The translations under genes were made by a program, and so were the position numbers. A stretch of 64,000 bases of DNA from Nannochloropsis oceanica (lineage: Eukaryota > Sar > Eustigmatophyceae > Eustigmatales > Monodopsidaceae): assembly GCA_004519485.1 (NCBI GenBank), contig CP038115.1, positions 496,001 to 560,000 of the forward strand. The letters are read 5' to 3'. The notes beneath the pieces were generated by a model that was given only the letters and a program-made list of their open reading frames with translations, did no database searches and was not told where the DNA came from. Positions within the stretch are counted from its first letter, which is position 1. The number at the start of each line of letters is the position of its first letter. Below, piece by piece: positions 51,385 to 63,217 of this stretch.

Positions 51385-52871
51385 ATGACGGTACGTACCG
51401 TGCTCCCTTGTGTGTGCGTCAATACGTGCCCGTCTCGTTCTTTTCCTCTTCCCATCCGCTTCCATTTCCCAACCACCAAACCCGTCTCTTTTATCTTCAT
51501 CTCTCTTGCACAGAAGCATGGCACCTTCGACCCTGCCAAATCCCAGGTCTCCCACGAGGCCCAGCTCCTGTGGTAGGTACATGCATGGCCCGTCCACCTG
51601 CTTATTTGCTGTCTGCGTGCGTGGAGCGCTGGGTTGACGTATCGTGGCCTTTCTCTTCCCTCTCCATTCTTTTCTTCCTTCCAACTTTCTTCCCTTCCGC
51701 TGCCCTCGTCCCCTCCTCCCCCCCTACTCTCTGTCCTTCTCTCGCCTAACGTCCTTCTCTCCCTCTTGTGCATCGTTATCTTCGCTGTCTTATTTCTCTT
51801 CTGTGTGTCTATTCCACACATCCGTCCAACCACATGGCACCATTTACAGGCTCCGGTCACCCATCACGGGAGATCTGACCGAGGTGCCCGGCATCGGTAC
51901 GTCCCTCTTCTCCTCCCTCCCTCCATCCTTCCTTCCCTTTCTCGTTCCCTCCCTCCCTCGTTCTATCTCATTTCACCTTCCCACCTTCCTTCCTCTTCCT
52001 ACCTCCCTTTCCACCTCTTCATTTCTCCTGCCAGGCCCCAAACATGCCGAGCATCTGCACGCTAAGGATATTCACACCACCCATCAGCTCATCGGCGAGG
52101 TACCCTCCCTCCCTCCCTCCCTCCCTCCCTCCCTCCCTGCCTTGCTCCTTTGCTCATTTCTCTTCTCATGACATCAAGAATTGCTAACCCTCCTGTCCCT
52201 CTCTCCCTTCCTCAGTACCTCAAGATGAAGGGCAAGGACGTCGATCCCAAGGTCAACAAATATCTCACAGGAGGGGGGGAAGGAGGGAGGGAGGGAGGGA
52301 GGGAGAGAGGGGCATGAAAGCACATGAAGGCCTCCCACCCCGGCATCTCGCCCCTCCCTCCCTCCCGCCTTCCTTCCTCCCTCAGATGCATGCGCAGCAT
52401 TTCTATGATCATATTCAGGCGTACGGAGTCAGCTCTCACCGTACGGACGTGGTGGATGCCATCGCGTCGAAGGTCAGGAGGGGGAGGAAGGGAGGGGGAA
52501 GAAGGAGAAGGAGAAGGAGAAAGGGACTATGGGGTTTTCTTCACAGCCCGAACCACTCCCTCCCTCCCCCCCTCCCCCCTGCCCTCCCTCAGGTCTCCAT
52601 GTGGCTGCCCGGCATGTATGATGCTTCTGCCTTTCATCACACCGCTGGCCCCACCACGGAGGGAAAGAACGAGCATGAGCTTATTGCTGTTGCTGCCACT
52701 GATACTACAGCTGCTACTGCTGCTGCTGCTGCTGCTGTTGCTGTTGCTGCTGTTGCTGCTGTTGCTGCTGCTGCTGTTCCTACCTCGGAGGAGGAGGGCG
52801 GAAAAAAGGAGGTGGAGGGGGCGACAGCTGTGGAAATGGCGCCTGAAGCATCACCCGTGGAAACGAATTAG
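51385..52871 (+). CDS. helix-hairpin-helix / BAF-like protein with Ala-rich tail
   Basis: Seven exons: 51385-51390 (two codons, ATGACG), 51514-51572, 51850-51896, 52035-52099, 52216-52251, 52386-52472 and 52593-52871. All phases close, giving 192 residues. Residues about 23-110 are SPITGDLTEVPGIGPKHAEH, LHAKDIHTTHQLIGEYLKM, FYDHIQAYGVSSHRTDVV and DAIASKVSMWLPGMYDAS. The EVPGIGPKHAEHL segment is a helix-hairpin-helix. Order and spacing (PVGxLxxIxGIG, LGxFL, a final Trp helix) resemble barrier-to-autointegration factor, a DNA-bridging nuclear protein of about 89 residues. The identity is weak, so this is tentative. Residues about 130-160 are poly-Ala/Val coded by GCT and GTT repeats, followed by an acidic end. 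The first coding exon is unusually short. Confidence 0.6.
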
Positions 52872-54115
52872 AGATAACGGACGAAAGAAGGAGGTGAGGA
52901 GGTGAGGGCAGGTAAGGCAAGGAGGGAGGGAGGGAGGGAGGGGGGAAGGATCCGTTGACATGCGTCTATTTTTTCCTCTGCCTCTCTCTCTCTGTCTCTC
53001 TCTCTTCTTTCTCTCTGCCCCCCTCTCTCTTTCCCCGAACTTCCTCTTTTTGGGCCGTCTTAGTCTGTTGTTTCTATTTCGTTGTCGAAGAGAGGGAGGC
53101 AGGGAGGGAAGGAGGGAGAGAAGGGGGGAGTCTACAAAGGACCTGTCAGCTCAACTCCAAAATTTTCTCCTGCCGCTTCCTCTTCTTCTTCTTCCTCCTC
53201 CTCCTTCTTCTTTTTCATCTTTATCTGCCGGCAATGCCCGCGTGCTAAAGCGAAGGAGGAAAGCGAGGGAGGGAGGGAGGGGGAATGAACCTGGCATGGT
53301 GTAGAGAGAAGACGTAAAAGAAGAAGAAAGGAAAGAGGAGATGAGTAGTTGAACCGAAGGAAAGAGGGAAGGAAAAAGCGAATGCGATATACGTGTTTGT
53401 GCAGATGTTTCTTGCCCTGTGAACAATGCCATACTGTCGGCAGCGCTGCACCGAGGAAGAGAGGGAGGGAGAGAGGAAAATACTCTGGCAGTAGTCGGAG
53501 TGAGGGGAATAACAAATAAATGGGGAAAAGAAACAAAAAAGAAGACCGTCGGTGCACACTGAAGCATCTATCGTCCTCTCTCCTTCCTTTTTTGGCCTCA
53601 TCCCCTTCTTAGCTATATCACATGCACATCAATCGGCGTTCTATAATTATTGTTGCTGTGACACACTCAATCACTCTTCAATCCCTTTACACTCACCTCC
53701 CTTACAATTGCCTCGTTTTTCGTTGCCTTTGCTTCCACGGGTAAATTCGGGTATCGCCCCTCCTTTCCCCTCTTCCTCAACCTCCTCCATCCATCGCAAA
53801 GCACGGGAAGAGATCCATGACGTCCATACATCTACACAAGGGGCTTCCTTCCTCTTATATATGTACAATTACACACACGCACAGGCGCTTCCTTTCTCTT
53901 ACACACGCACAGGCATCAACCACAGACACACACAGACACAAGGGCAGCATCTCTCTGACGTATACACAGGCATGGAAGCATTTCCTCTCTCTTACACACA
54001 CAGAAAGACAGAGAGATAGAGACAGCCTCTCTTTTAGATATGCACAGGCACGGTCGCGTCTCTTCCCTAATTTACACTTTTCCTCTCCTCCTCCTCCTCC
54101 TCCTCCTCCTCCCCC
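52872..54115. other. convergent intergenic region
   Basis: About 1.2 kb between the BAF-like gene (plus) and the low-complexity gene (minus). It contains polypyrimidine and polypurine stretches (52980-53035, 53170-53215). No gene is supported. Confidence 0.45.
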
Positions 54116-54415
54116 TTATTGGAACGAGAGAGGGGGGGAGGGAGGGAGGGAGAGAGGGGCCATCTCCTCCATCTCTCGCACCGCCTCCTTCAGCCTCTCT
54201 TGTATTTCCCTAAGTCCTTCTTTCAACCTCTCCACCACGTCCTCTCTCTTGACACCTGCTGTTTTGTAAGGAGGAGAGGGCAGGTCCATCCGCGGGCGTT
54301 TGATAGGACCTTCTCCCGCCTCCTCCTCCTCCTCGCCTCCCTCCCTCCCTCCCTCCCTCCCCCCCTCCCCCTGCTCCAGCTTACTTCTCTTGTCATCATC
54401 ACTTCCGCTATTGTG

Positions 54416-54481
<66 letters not shown>

Positions 54482-56353
54482 ATCATTCTTCCGCCCTTCC
54501 TCGGTCTTCCAATCCCCCACCGTGGACGTGGCCCTCGACACACACCTCACTCTTCCTTCCTCTTCCCTCCCTCCCTCCCTCCCTCCATTCCCTCCTTCCC
54601 GTCTTCCCGCCGACGGCTCCGAATACTTTTTTCCGTTTGCGCGAGAGAGGGCACCCGCCAAATCCCGTACCTGCCGCATCATTGCCTTCAGCCCTTCCCA
54701 TTTTACTGCTGCTGCTGCTGCGGCTGCTGCGGCTGCTTCTGTTGCTGCTGATGTTGCTGCTCCTGCTGTTGCTCGTGTTGATACTTCTACCGCTTCTGCC
54801 CCTGCGGTTGACAATAATAGTACTTCAGCTACGGAGGAGGAGGAGGAAGGGTGGGAGGAGGAGGCGGAGGAGTCTGAATGGGTGCAAGACGAGGAGGAGG
54901 GGGACAAGGGCGGAACAAAAGAAGGATCCACGGCATAAGCAGTAGCAGTAGTAGTAGCAGCAGCAGCAGCAGTCTGTCCTCCCCACCTCCCTCCCCCACT
55001 GCCCCCGGAGGTCGCGACGGAAGTGCCGATGGAGGTGCCGACGGAAGGGTCCTGGAGCCTCTTCTCCCCAACCCAGTGCTCCCTCAAGGCCTCCATCCCC
55101 GGGCTCTCCACGCTCCAGTACTGGTACAATGCGTCCAGCTCACTCTGCGACCAGTCGCTTAAACTCAAGTCACTCAGCGCCACACCCCGCGCGCTCACCA
55201 CCTCCCTCAAGTCCCGGCTCCAGTTAGCGCCTAGCCCCAAAGTGAACCTTGCATACGTCCTCACCAGCTTTTTTTGCTCGCCCAAGTAATGGAATTTCTT
55301 AGGCCCTCCCCCAACCCCCTCCTTGTCTTCTTTTTTCTCTTTAATTGCTCTTGTTGGTGGTGTCGCTGGTGGTGGTGTTGTTGCTGCTGTGCCTGCTGCT
55401 GATGTGGATGTTATTGCTGTTGCTGTTGCTACTGTTGCTGTTCTTTTTTTGGGTGTTGCTGATGGATTTGCTGGTGATGGTATGGGTGGTTGGGGAAACC
55501 CCTCCTGCTTCCCGCCCTTCTTCCCTCCCTTCGTATCCGGGCCTGTGCCTTGGTTACGGTCGGAATACATAACCCCTCTCTTCCCTCCTTCCCTTCCTCC
55601 CTTCTCTCCTTTCCTCACTTGGGTCTTGGGAGGGAGCATCGGGAAGAAGGAGGGAAGGTTGGCTCTACTGCTGCTGGTGGTGGTGGTGGTGCTACTGGTG
55701 CTGCTGCTACTTTGAGGGGGGGGGTGATGGTCAGTAGGTGGGGGAAATGTTTTACATGCGTGCGAGGAGAACAACGCGGAGGTGGGGAAAGAGGGAGGAG
55801 GAGGGAGATGAGGGTGCGAAGGGCCACGAGGAGAAGCAGCTGCAGTTGAAGAGGAAGAAGAAGGAAGAGGAGGGGGAGGTAGAGGCCTTTCGTCCGTCGG
55901 CGTGGAGGAAGAGGAAGGGATGGAGGGCAGAAGGGAGGTAAGGGAGGATTCCGGGGGTAGTTGTGTGTGAGATGGATAGGCGTTGTAGGCGGGACGAGCG
56001 GCGGTGGCTGTGGTATCAGCGGCAGCAGCAGGAGAAAGTGAAGGGAGGAGGTAAGTTGGGATGAAGGGATGGCGATGCTGGTGGCTGTCCGGATTGACAG
56101 GATGTGGAACGGGAGGAGGAGGAAGGAGAGGAGAGGTTTGAGGGAGTAAGAGCGACGAGAAGGGTGTTGACATAGGTACGGCGTTCGTCCCAGCAGCGGC
56201 TGTGTCTGTGGCGGGTTGAAAGGAATGGAAATAAAGAGGAGCAAGAAATAGAGGGGGAGTGAGGCGCTTACTTGGGCACTGCCAATGGTGGGGCAGCTTG
56301 AGCAGCGGACCTTTCAGATTTCTACTGCAGGTGTTAAAGGAGTACAATGCCAT
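54116..56353 (-). CDS. low-complexity protein with one conserved-looking core
   Basis: A 745-residue frame, minus strand. Residues 1-340 and 430-620 are Ser/Pro/Ala/Thr rich. Residues about 345-432 form the only globular-looking stretch: KKFHYLGEQKKLVRTYARFT, LGLGANWSRDLREVVSARGV, ALSDLSLSDWSQSELDALYQ, YWSVESPGMEALREHWVGE. A second short helix is MMRQVRDLAGALSRANGKKY. A poly-Ser tract of about 22 residues (AGC repeat, 54417-54480) precedes KRPRMDLPSP, a likely nuclear signal, and a C-terminal coiled coil (VERLKEGLREIQERLKEAVR). No family is recognised. A good GTAAGC donor lies about 80 bases after the first ATG, so the N-terminal part may be spliced differently. Confidence 0.5.
54417..54480. 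repeat. (CTG)n triplet repeat, about 21 units
   Basis: Pure CTG run on plus (CAG family), read as poly-Ser (AGC) in the minus-strand protein. Confidence 0.95.
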
Positions 56354-56804
56354 GCACTGGAGCTCAAGGAACGCCGCATGATGGTGGTATTTCCGTCCAT
56401 GATGGGCGGTACAGCGCCGAAAGCGACCCCGGCGTCGTCATTCAGCAACTTGGCGGCGGCTGTTGCAACATGATCCATCACGCGCTTCAACCTTGATATG
56501 TTTATGGCACTGCCAGCCGCAGGCTAGCTATCCTTTCGCCTGTGCTGCAACTTGCCGTACTTCTTGTTTCGGTGGACAGTCGGGTCTTAAGCAGAGCATG
56601 TCATGGCAATCCAAGCATTGCATCTGTCTGGAGTCTTCTCTCACGCGCTGCGGCAAGGCACCTGATACTTGTCACCCGCTCATTCATCTCATCCACATCC
56701 ACCACCTGATCATAAGACGACGTACACCCACCCCATCCCGATACCCACCCACAGGAGGAGCCCCTGCATCCGAGGATCCGTTGCTCCTGTAGCCTTGTGT
56801 TGTT
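56354..56804. other. divergent intergenic region
   Basis: Upstream of the minus-strand low-complexity gene and the plus-strand plastid gene. The first exon of the former may extend into it. No other feature was seen. Confidence 0.45.
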
Positions 56805-59723
56805 GTGGAGCACAGGCATCTCAGGATGACGACGACCAGCACTACTCCTAACTGTAGCAGCCACAGCCGCAGCCGCAGACTCCTCCCCTCCCTCCTGCTA
56901 GTGCTGTTGCTCGCCTCCTCCTCCCTTCTCCTGATCGAAGCCTTTACACCCTTAAGACAAGTCTCCCCCTCCACTTTTCTTCCATTGCCTTCCTCCTCTT
57001 CCGCCGCATCCCCCTCCTCTTTCTGCCCCTTCCCTCGCCAGTCACCACTACCACACCAAATAAGAAGAGACACCTCCCTCTATGGTCTCTTCGGGGGGAA
57101 GGCAGCCCCGGCACCAGAACCCCCTGCCAAGACCGGCTTGTTCAGTGGGTTGCTAGGGAAGAAGACGACAAGCGCGGCGTCAGCAACCACGGGGCCCGAT
57201 GGCCGCAAGAGGAGATTGGTCCGGAAGAAGGTCAAGGCCGCGTCATCCACACGCGAGGCCCGGAAGGACGTGAAGAAGAAGGACACCAAGCCGGAAGGGA
57301 AGAAGGCGAATATGCAACGGTCGACGCTGCAGAGGGATAACTCGGTACATACGTGCTTGGGATGGGGATGGATAAAAGGGGGGCGGGAGGGGGGGGCGAC
57401 GGCCCTTCTCTTGCTTGCTTCCTCCCTTTTGTCCTTCTTACCTTCCCTCCCTCCCTCCCCCCCTCCTCCCTCCCTCCCTCCCTCCCCGTCTGCCTTTACA
57501 GTGGGACGTCATCGAGAAGGAGCGCGTTCCTCTTTCCTCAATTGTCATCGGCGTGGGGTCAGCCGCGGCTGTGGGTGGATACTTTTTTAAGCGACGCTGG
57601 GCCTTGCGGAACGAGCAGTTAGTCAATGACTTCGTTGATGACATGGTAAGTCCTCCCTCTCCCCCTCCTTTCCTCTTTCCATCCTTCCCTTTCTGAACCT
57701 ATCCATCCCCTCCTCTCTCTCTTCTTCTTCAATGAATAATGTGCAAAGCGTCAATATCACACCCTCCATCCCTCGCCCTCCCTTCCTCAGATGGGCGCAG
57801 GTATGGACACCAGCGAGCTCTACCGCATAGCCATGTCGTACAAAGCCAAACTGGGTCCGTTTGCTACCCCTCGCATCCTCAATGAGTACCTGAAGGCCGT
57901 GTTTCGCGCCCCCGACTTGTCATCTAGTGTACGTCATCCGCCCGCCCTCCCGCCCTCCCTCCCTCCCTCCCTTTTTCCTTCCTTTTTTCTTTGTCAATTG
58001 TTCTCATCCTCCCTCGCCACCCCCTCCCTCCCTCCCTCCCCCCGTCCCTTTCAGTTCGTGGAGGCCATGGATTTGGTGGTCAATCAGCTGTTAAAAGTGA
58101 AGGATCAGGAGCTAGTCGACGCCATTGCCGAGATCGCACGTGAGGTAGTGAGGGAGGAAGGAAGGGGGGGAAAGCATGAAGAAAAGGAGGAGGATGAAGT
58201 GGGAGATCGTGGGGGTGCATGACAAAGGAAAAGAAGGGAGGAAGATGGGCCGAAGGGAGGGAGGGAGGGAGGGAGGGAGGGAGGAAGGGAGGACGGCCTG
58301 ACTCGTTTCTTGGCCCTGACACGTATTTGGACATTTTCCCTCCCTCCCTCCATTCCTCCCTCCCTCCCTCCAGATGGCCAAGGGACAGGAATTTGTCGGC
58401 ATGTCCATCCTCCTCTTCACCTTCGAGCGCATCCTACCCCCCGCACTGTCGGAGACGCAGCTCGAGCCCCTTCGCCGCGCCCTCGGGAAGGCCCTCCCTG
58501 GGAACGTGGAAGACAACATGTTTGAGCTTGCCAAGGACGCCTATTCCCTCGGTACGCCCTCCCTCCCTCCCTCCCTCCCTCCCATTTCCGACTCCCTGCT
58601 CCTTGATGTCCCTCTCTGAGCGCCCCTCCCTCCCTCCCTCCCCTCCCCCCTCCCTCCCTCCTTGGCACAGAGGTGGAGTCCCTCTTCATTCGTGGAGAGA
58701 ACCCGGTGCTGGCCCCCGAGGGTTATGAGGTGATGGGTCTGCCTTTCGATGAGGCCGAAAAAGTCTTTAAGCGCGTCAAGAGAAGCTACGAAGGGAATGG
58801 TGCGTCCCTCCCTCCCTTCCTCCTTTCCTCCCTCCCGCCCTCCCTCCCTCCCTGCGACTCCTCCTCTCCCTGCGAGACACCCCCCTCTCCTCCTCCCTCC
58901 TCACCTCCCTGACTTCCCTCCCTCCCTCCCTCTCTCTTTCCAGACGCACAGCATGACGGCGGGACGGAGGGTGGGGAAGACTTGGGGGCGAGTCTGATCG
59001 TGCGACGGAAGGAGCCGTTGCATGACATGATCTACGGCAAGGCCGAGGATATTGCAGGTGAGCACGCCCTCCCTCCCTCCCTCATTCCCTCCCTCCCTTC
59101 CTCCCTCTCTTCCTCCCTCCCTCTCTTCTTTTCTTGGACTCGCCTGCCAGGAAACTGACCCCTTGGCTTGTCGTCCTCCCTCCCTCCCTCCCTCCCTCCC
59201 TCCCTCCCTCCCTCCCTCCTTCCCTCCCTCCCTGTTCCTCCTCAGACAAGTACATCGTGGGGTACAAGGAGGAAAAAGACAGGAAAAAGGCAGCGAAACT
59301 CCGCGGAAACCGTCCACCCTCGTGGGACGAAACGGTCGAGCGTATCTCCGAGATGGTGCTGACCAAGGAGGGAGAGCAAGTCATCGAGGTGAGGAGTCCT
59401 GCCCTACCCTCCCTCCCTCCTTCTTTTCTTCCTATCCTCTCACTGATTCTCCACACACCTCCTGCCATCCCCCCTTCCTCCATCCCTCCCAACCCTCCCT
59501 CCCTCCTTCCGCCATACCTTGTTTTCACTGATTTCTTTCTCACCCCTCCTTCCCTCCCTCCCTCCCTCCCTCCCTCCTCCAGTCTCTCCAAAAATTCCAA
59601 TGTTTGCGATGCCAGCGTCTCACCACCCTCATGCCCGGACAGTTGGAAGAGGATATCTTTACGCCCGACTACAAATGTCCGCAGTGTAAGAGCACCCGGG
59701 ACATGGTGGTGAGGAAGAGCTAG
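56805..59723 (+). CDS. plastid-targeted protein with C-terminal zinc ribbon
   Basis: Nine exons: 56805-57344, 57502-57645, 57791-57928, 58055-58144, 58374-58551, 58671-58799, 58944-59057, 59246-59388 and 59583-59723. All phases close, giving 538 residues (531 if started at the ATG at 56826). A signal peptide (LLPSLLLVLLLASSSLLLIEA) is followed by Phe (FTPLRQ), the heterokont plastid pattern. A second hydrophobic segment (LSSIVIGVGSAAAVGGYFF) lies near 190. A helical domain follows (VNDFVDDM, LYRIAMSYKAKLGPFATPRI, FVEAMDLVVNQLLKVKDQEL, FVGMSILLFTFERILPPAL). The C-terminus has CLRCQ...YKCPQCKSTRDMVV, a four-cysteine zinc-ribbon or rubredoxin-like knuckle pair. No family is recognised; probably a thylakoid or plastid envelope protein of heterokont algae. 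Confidence 0.8.
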
Positions 59724-59906
59724 AGGGAGGGAGGGAGGGAGGGAGGGAGGGAGGGAGGGAGGGAGGGAGGGAAGGAGGATGTATTTGAAAGGAGGGGAGT
59801 TGGCGGCCGTCGGATCACACGCGTGGCTTAGGAGGAGGAAGAGGGAGGGAGGGAGGGAGGGAGGGATGGATGGAGGAAGGCGTGGTGCTTGGTGCCAAAG
59901 AGGAGG

Positions 59907-59946
<40 letters not shown>

Positions 59947-60623
59947 TCGAGAAAAGGGAAGGAGAAGAGGGAGGAGGAGGGAGGAAATGAGGGAAGGAAG
60001 GAAGGATCCTCACGCATGTTGAGAGCACAGACGCATACTCTCCAAGGGCATAACGGAAACCACCGACAAAAGCGAAGAGCGCGGAGAAGGACGAAAAGAA
60101 CGACACCATAAACAGGCGACAAGAAGAAGAAAAAGAAAAGGAAGAAGAAGAAGAGGAAGAAGAAGAACGAGTGAAATGCAAAGACAAAGAAGGAAAAGAA
60201 CACGAATACTAGAATAAGAACACGAAGAAGAGCAAGCTTAAGCTCAGGCTCAGGCCTGGCACAGGAACACAAAAACGAGTAGAAGTACTCCAGGGGCGTG
60301 CAACGTGTGAATCTATCTGTGACCGACCGAATGAGAAAATGATTTAATGATCCCAGTTTACAGGTCTTAATGTTTCTTCTGCTGCTGCTGCTGCTGACGC
60401 TGCTGCTTCTATTCCTCTCTCCCTTTCACCCTTAAATCCTTGATAAGCCTGGGTGGGGTAAGACCCATCAACTTTGCCTCATTCCCTCCCTTCATCCCTA
60501 CATCACCCTCTCCATCGTCAATTCAAGAGCTTGTAGCCTCTAGGGGTAGAAAAACAGGATAGAGTGGACAAAGCTACTCACCTCCCTCCCTTCTTCCCTC
60601 CCTCCCTCCCTCCCTCCCTCCCT
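59724..60623. other. convergent 3' region with repeats
   Basis: Holds (GGGA)n at 59723-59771, (GCA)n at 59909-59943 and GAA-rich sequence at 60118-60170. No gene is supported. Confidence 0.55.
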
Positions 60624-61247
60624 CTACCACAAGAAGCCAAGATCGTCGCCATTGGTCTTCGCCTTCTTGATGAGACGGTTGCGGGTTTTACCTTGTGCGC
60701 CCACAAAGTAGCAGAACTCGGTGATGGCTTGGGAGTGGAGGGAAATGGCCTTGCCGCGGACCTGGGGTACAACGAAAGGGGGCGGGGGGGGGGAAGAGAG
60801 GGAGGGAGCGAGGGAGGTGAGCACAGTCCGTCGTCACGGAGGGGAATACCGTCCCATTTAAAAGGCATTCCTTGCCGCTCGTTTGTCAGAGAGTGTAGTA
60901 TGACCTCTCTGAAAGAAACTTATCGCATTCCCACGCTCTCTTTCCAGAACATGCTCCATCCTTCCCCTTCGTCCTTCCTTCTCCGTCGAGTAACGCACCT
61001 TGTTCAGCTTCTGCTCGCCTAGCAAGATCTTGGCCACGACGACTGCAGGGGAGAAAATCCCAAATTTTGCCACCTTCCCACCCATCATGGTCATTCGTCC
61101 TTGCTGCCGTTGTTGTGGTTGGATTGAGGGAGAGGAGTAGAGCGCGGTACGGGCGGGCGCCGCCACAAAAAACGCATGGGAGGAGGAGAGGAGAGCGAAG
61201 AGGGCTAGGAGGAGGAGGGCACCCCAGGTGAAGAGGCCGCGTGCCAT
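60624..61247 (-). CDS. PGR5: PGR5, cyclic electron flow protein
   Basis: Two exons, minus strand: 60999-61247 and 60624-60761, phase 0, giving 128 residues. The start MARGLFTWGALLLLALFALL leads to SSSHA and then FFVAAPARTA, a signal peptide plus Phe as in heterokont plastid import. The mature part reads GKVAKFGIFSPAVVVAKILL, GEQKLNKVRGKAISLHSQAI, TEFCYFVGAQGKTRNRLIKK, AKTNGDDLGFLW, which follows plant PGR5 closely (FNxxRGKxIxxHSQVIxEFCxxxGA...LIxxAKxNGxxLGFL). PGR5 is a small stromal-side thylakoid protein required for antimycin-sensitive cyclic electron flow around photosystem I and proton-gradient control. An ATG at 61382 is in frame but would bury the signal peptide, so 61247 is preferred. 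Confidence 0.95.
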
Positions 61248-62196
61248 CTTGTGGTGCTGTGGGTTCGGATAGGACGAAGAGGGCAACACATGGAGAGGGA
61301 TGAGATGATGATGGGAGAAACAACAACGCACACCGTGCAACGAGAGGCAGAGTCCGAATGCGTGGCAGTAGACGGCTGCCACTCACTCCTTTCACGTCTG
61401 TACTTGTGCGTGTTAGATATTGCACGGCATTGCGTGCGCATGAACAGGGCAGACAGACACACAGGAGGCAGCGTGTGCCTAGAGCAGGGGGCAACGGCCA
61501 AAGATCAAAACTAGATCGTGAGTCAATTCCACGTTCTGCGTCGAGGTTGAGAACACTTTCTTTTGGGTCATGCTTTCCTATTGCATCATCTAACCCTTTC
61601 CCTTTCCTTTTTCAGAATTACTACGTGTGTAGTCTTTGATCATATCGTCGCTACTGCTTGCCAGCCGAAGAGGTCTCCCCATGACCCGACACTCTCATTA
61701 GTGTCAGGCTAATCGCCTTGAACGCCTTGTGGCCTTGTCCACAGCTGCAGGATTGAAAAATTAGCACCTCCACCCCCATCAGTCCCTCCTACGCAGTCTA
61801 CAGACTTGCTCGCCCTGATTCTTATGCCTCGTACACGTCCTTTTAGGTACAGCCATGCTTGAAAGCGGCAGCAACAGAAGACGGCCTCGTCCATGTCAGC
61901 AGGGTAGGAAGGCTAACACCACCATCTTCATAGAACCCGTCAATGCAGTAAACAGCGGGGCCCTTGCATCACCGCAAAATGGTGCAGATGCGCACTTCAA
62001 AGTAGGTGGTCCAGGAAGCACTGTCACGCCCCAGTCTGGGATGCTCACCGTGGAGAAAGAGCGTGCGAAAGTGTGCAGCGCGTGGCCATCATCATGTGTC
62101 CCCTTTATTCGAGAGCAACACCGGCTCCCATCCGCATCTGCCGCTGTCTCTTCACCGACTTTATCAAGAAAGCTAACAATAACCATCCCCCTCTTC
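61248..62196. other. divergent intergenic region
   Basis: Shared upstream region of PGR5 (minus) and the next plastid gene (plus). An open frame from 61855 runs in phase into that gene but has no protein-like features before the signal peptide. Confidence 0.5.
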
Positions 62197-63014
62197 ATGC
62201 CTTATAATCTACTCCTACTTCCACTCGTCGTCCTGCTGATTTTAAACAGTGACTGTCGTGGTGGCTGTCTCGGCATCGTTGGTGTCAAGGCCTTTAATCT
62301 TTCACCTCAGTCTGCCACTCGACCCTACACGGCAAGACCCGTACTCCTATATCGCACCTGTCACAGCAGCAGCAGCAGCAGCAGCAGCAGCATTTATATC
62401 CCAAGCTTTTGTCGCCCCCCTGCTCGCCTTTCTGACGGTCCCCTCTCTCGCCTGATGGCCGGGGGGCAAGGAGAGGGCGATGGTGGCGACGACGTGGTAC
62501 GTTGATCAATCTCACCGTTTCTTAACCTGTATGCTTGGGCTTCCACAATTTCCCCTGATAGAGACGGATTTGCCTCGCAGGCATACTTTCTACTTTACTT
62601 GGAATAAGATCAGCCTGATTGTCGCGTGCGATAACAAAGCTTACCCGTCTCCTTTTCCTCCTTTTTCTCCATCTCCTTATCCCATTACCCTCTTTCCTTC
62701 CTTCCCTGCCCCCCTCCTTTTCCCCCCACCCCGCACAGCCCCCTTCTGACAGCAGCGATAGCGAAGGCTTCGGCGGCTCCGGTCTCTCCCCCAAAGAAGC
62801 AATTATTACCATTTTAGGCGTGAATCCCCTCACTCTCCTCCTCGCCCTCGCCGCCATCGGGATGCTTAGTGCTAACGCTCTCTTCGGTCCGGGCTGGCTC
62901 CGTCCTTCCGTAGGCCTTAAGCCTACGTCCTTTCGATCGAGGAATTTGGTCTTGCCCTTGGACCAACCGGGTTTCCTGTTTCCGAAGGACGCATCGTTGT
63001 GGGGCCAGGACTGA
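62197..63014 (+). CDS. plastid-targeted single-TM protein
   Basis: Two exons: 62197-62496 and 62739-63014, phase 0, giving 191 residues. A signal peptide (MPYNLLLLPLVVLLILNSDC) runs to GIVGVKA and is followed by Phe (FNLSPQS), the heterokont plastid motif. After a Ser-rich transit and an acidic linker (PPSDSSDSEGFGG), the second exon carries one hydrophobic helix (PLTLLLALAAIGMLSANALF) and the end VLPLDQPGFLFPKDASLWGQ. No family is recognised. Sharing an upstream region with PGR5 hints at co-regulation and a thylakoid role, by inference. Confidence 0.7.
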
Positions 63015-63217
63015 GGAGAATGGAGTGAAGGGCGAGGGGGAGGGAGGGAGGGGAGGAATCTTGAAATACTGTACATACGGAGATCAAAGGCGACGCCAGG
63101 CTCCCACACCTCTCTCTCTAACTTTGGGAGGGATTGGCGGGAGAAGGCGAGTGAAGTGCGACAAACATAGAGGTGGCGCACGGGGTGAAGGGGACGAGAA
63201 AGATGGGAATGGGGAGT
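63015..63217. other. short convergent 3' region
   Basis: Nothing recognised. Confidence 0.5.
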
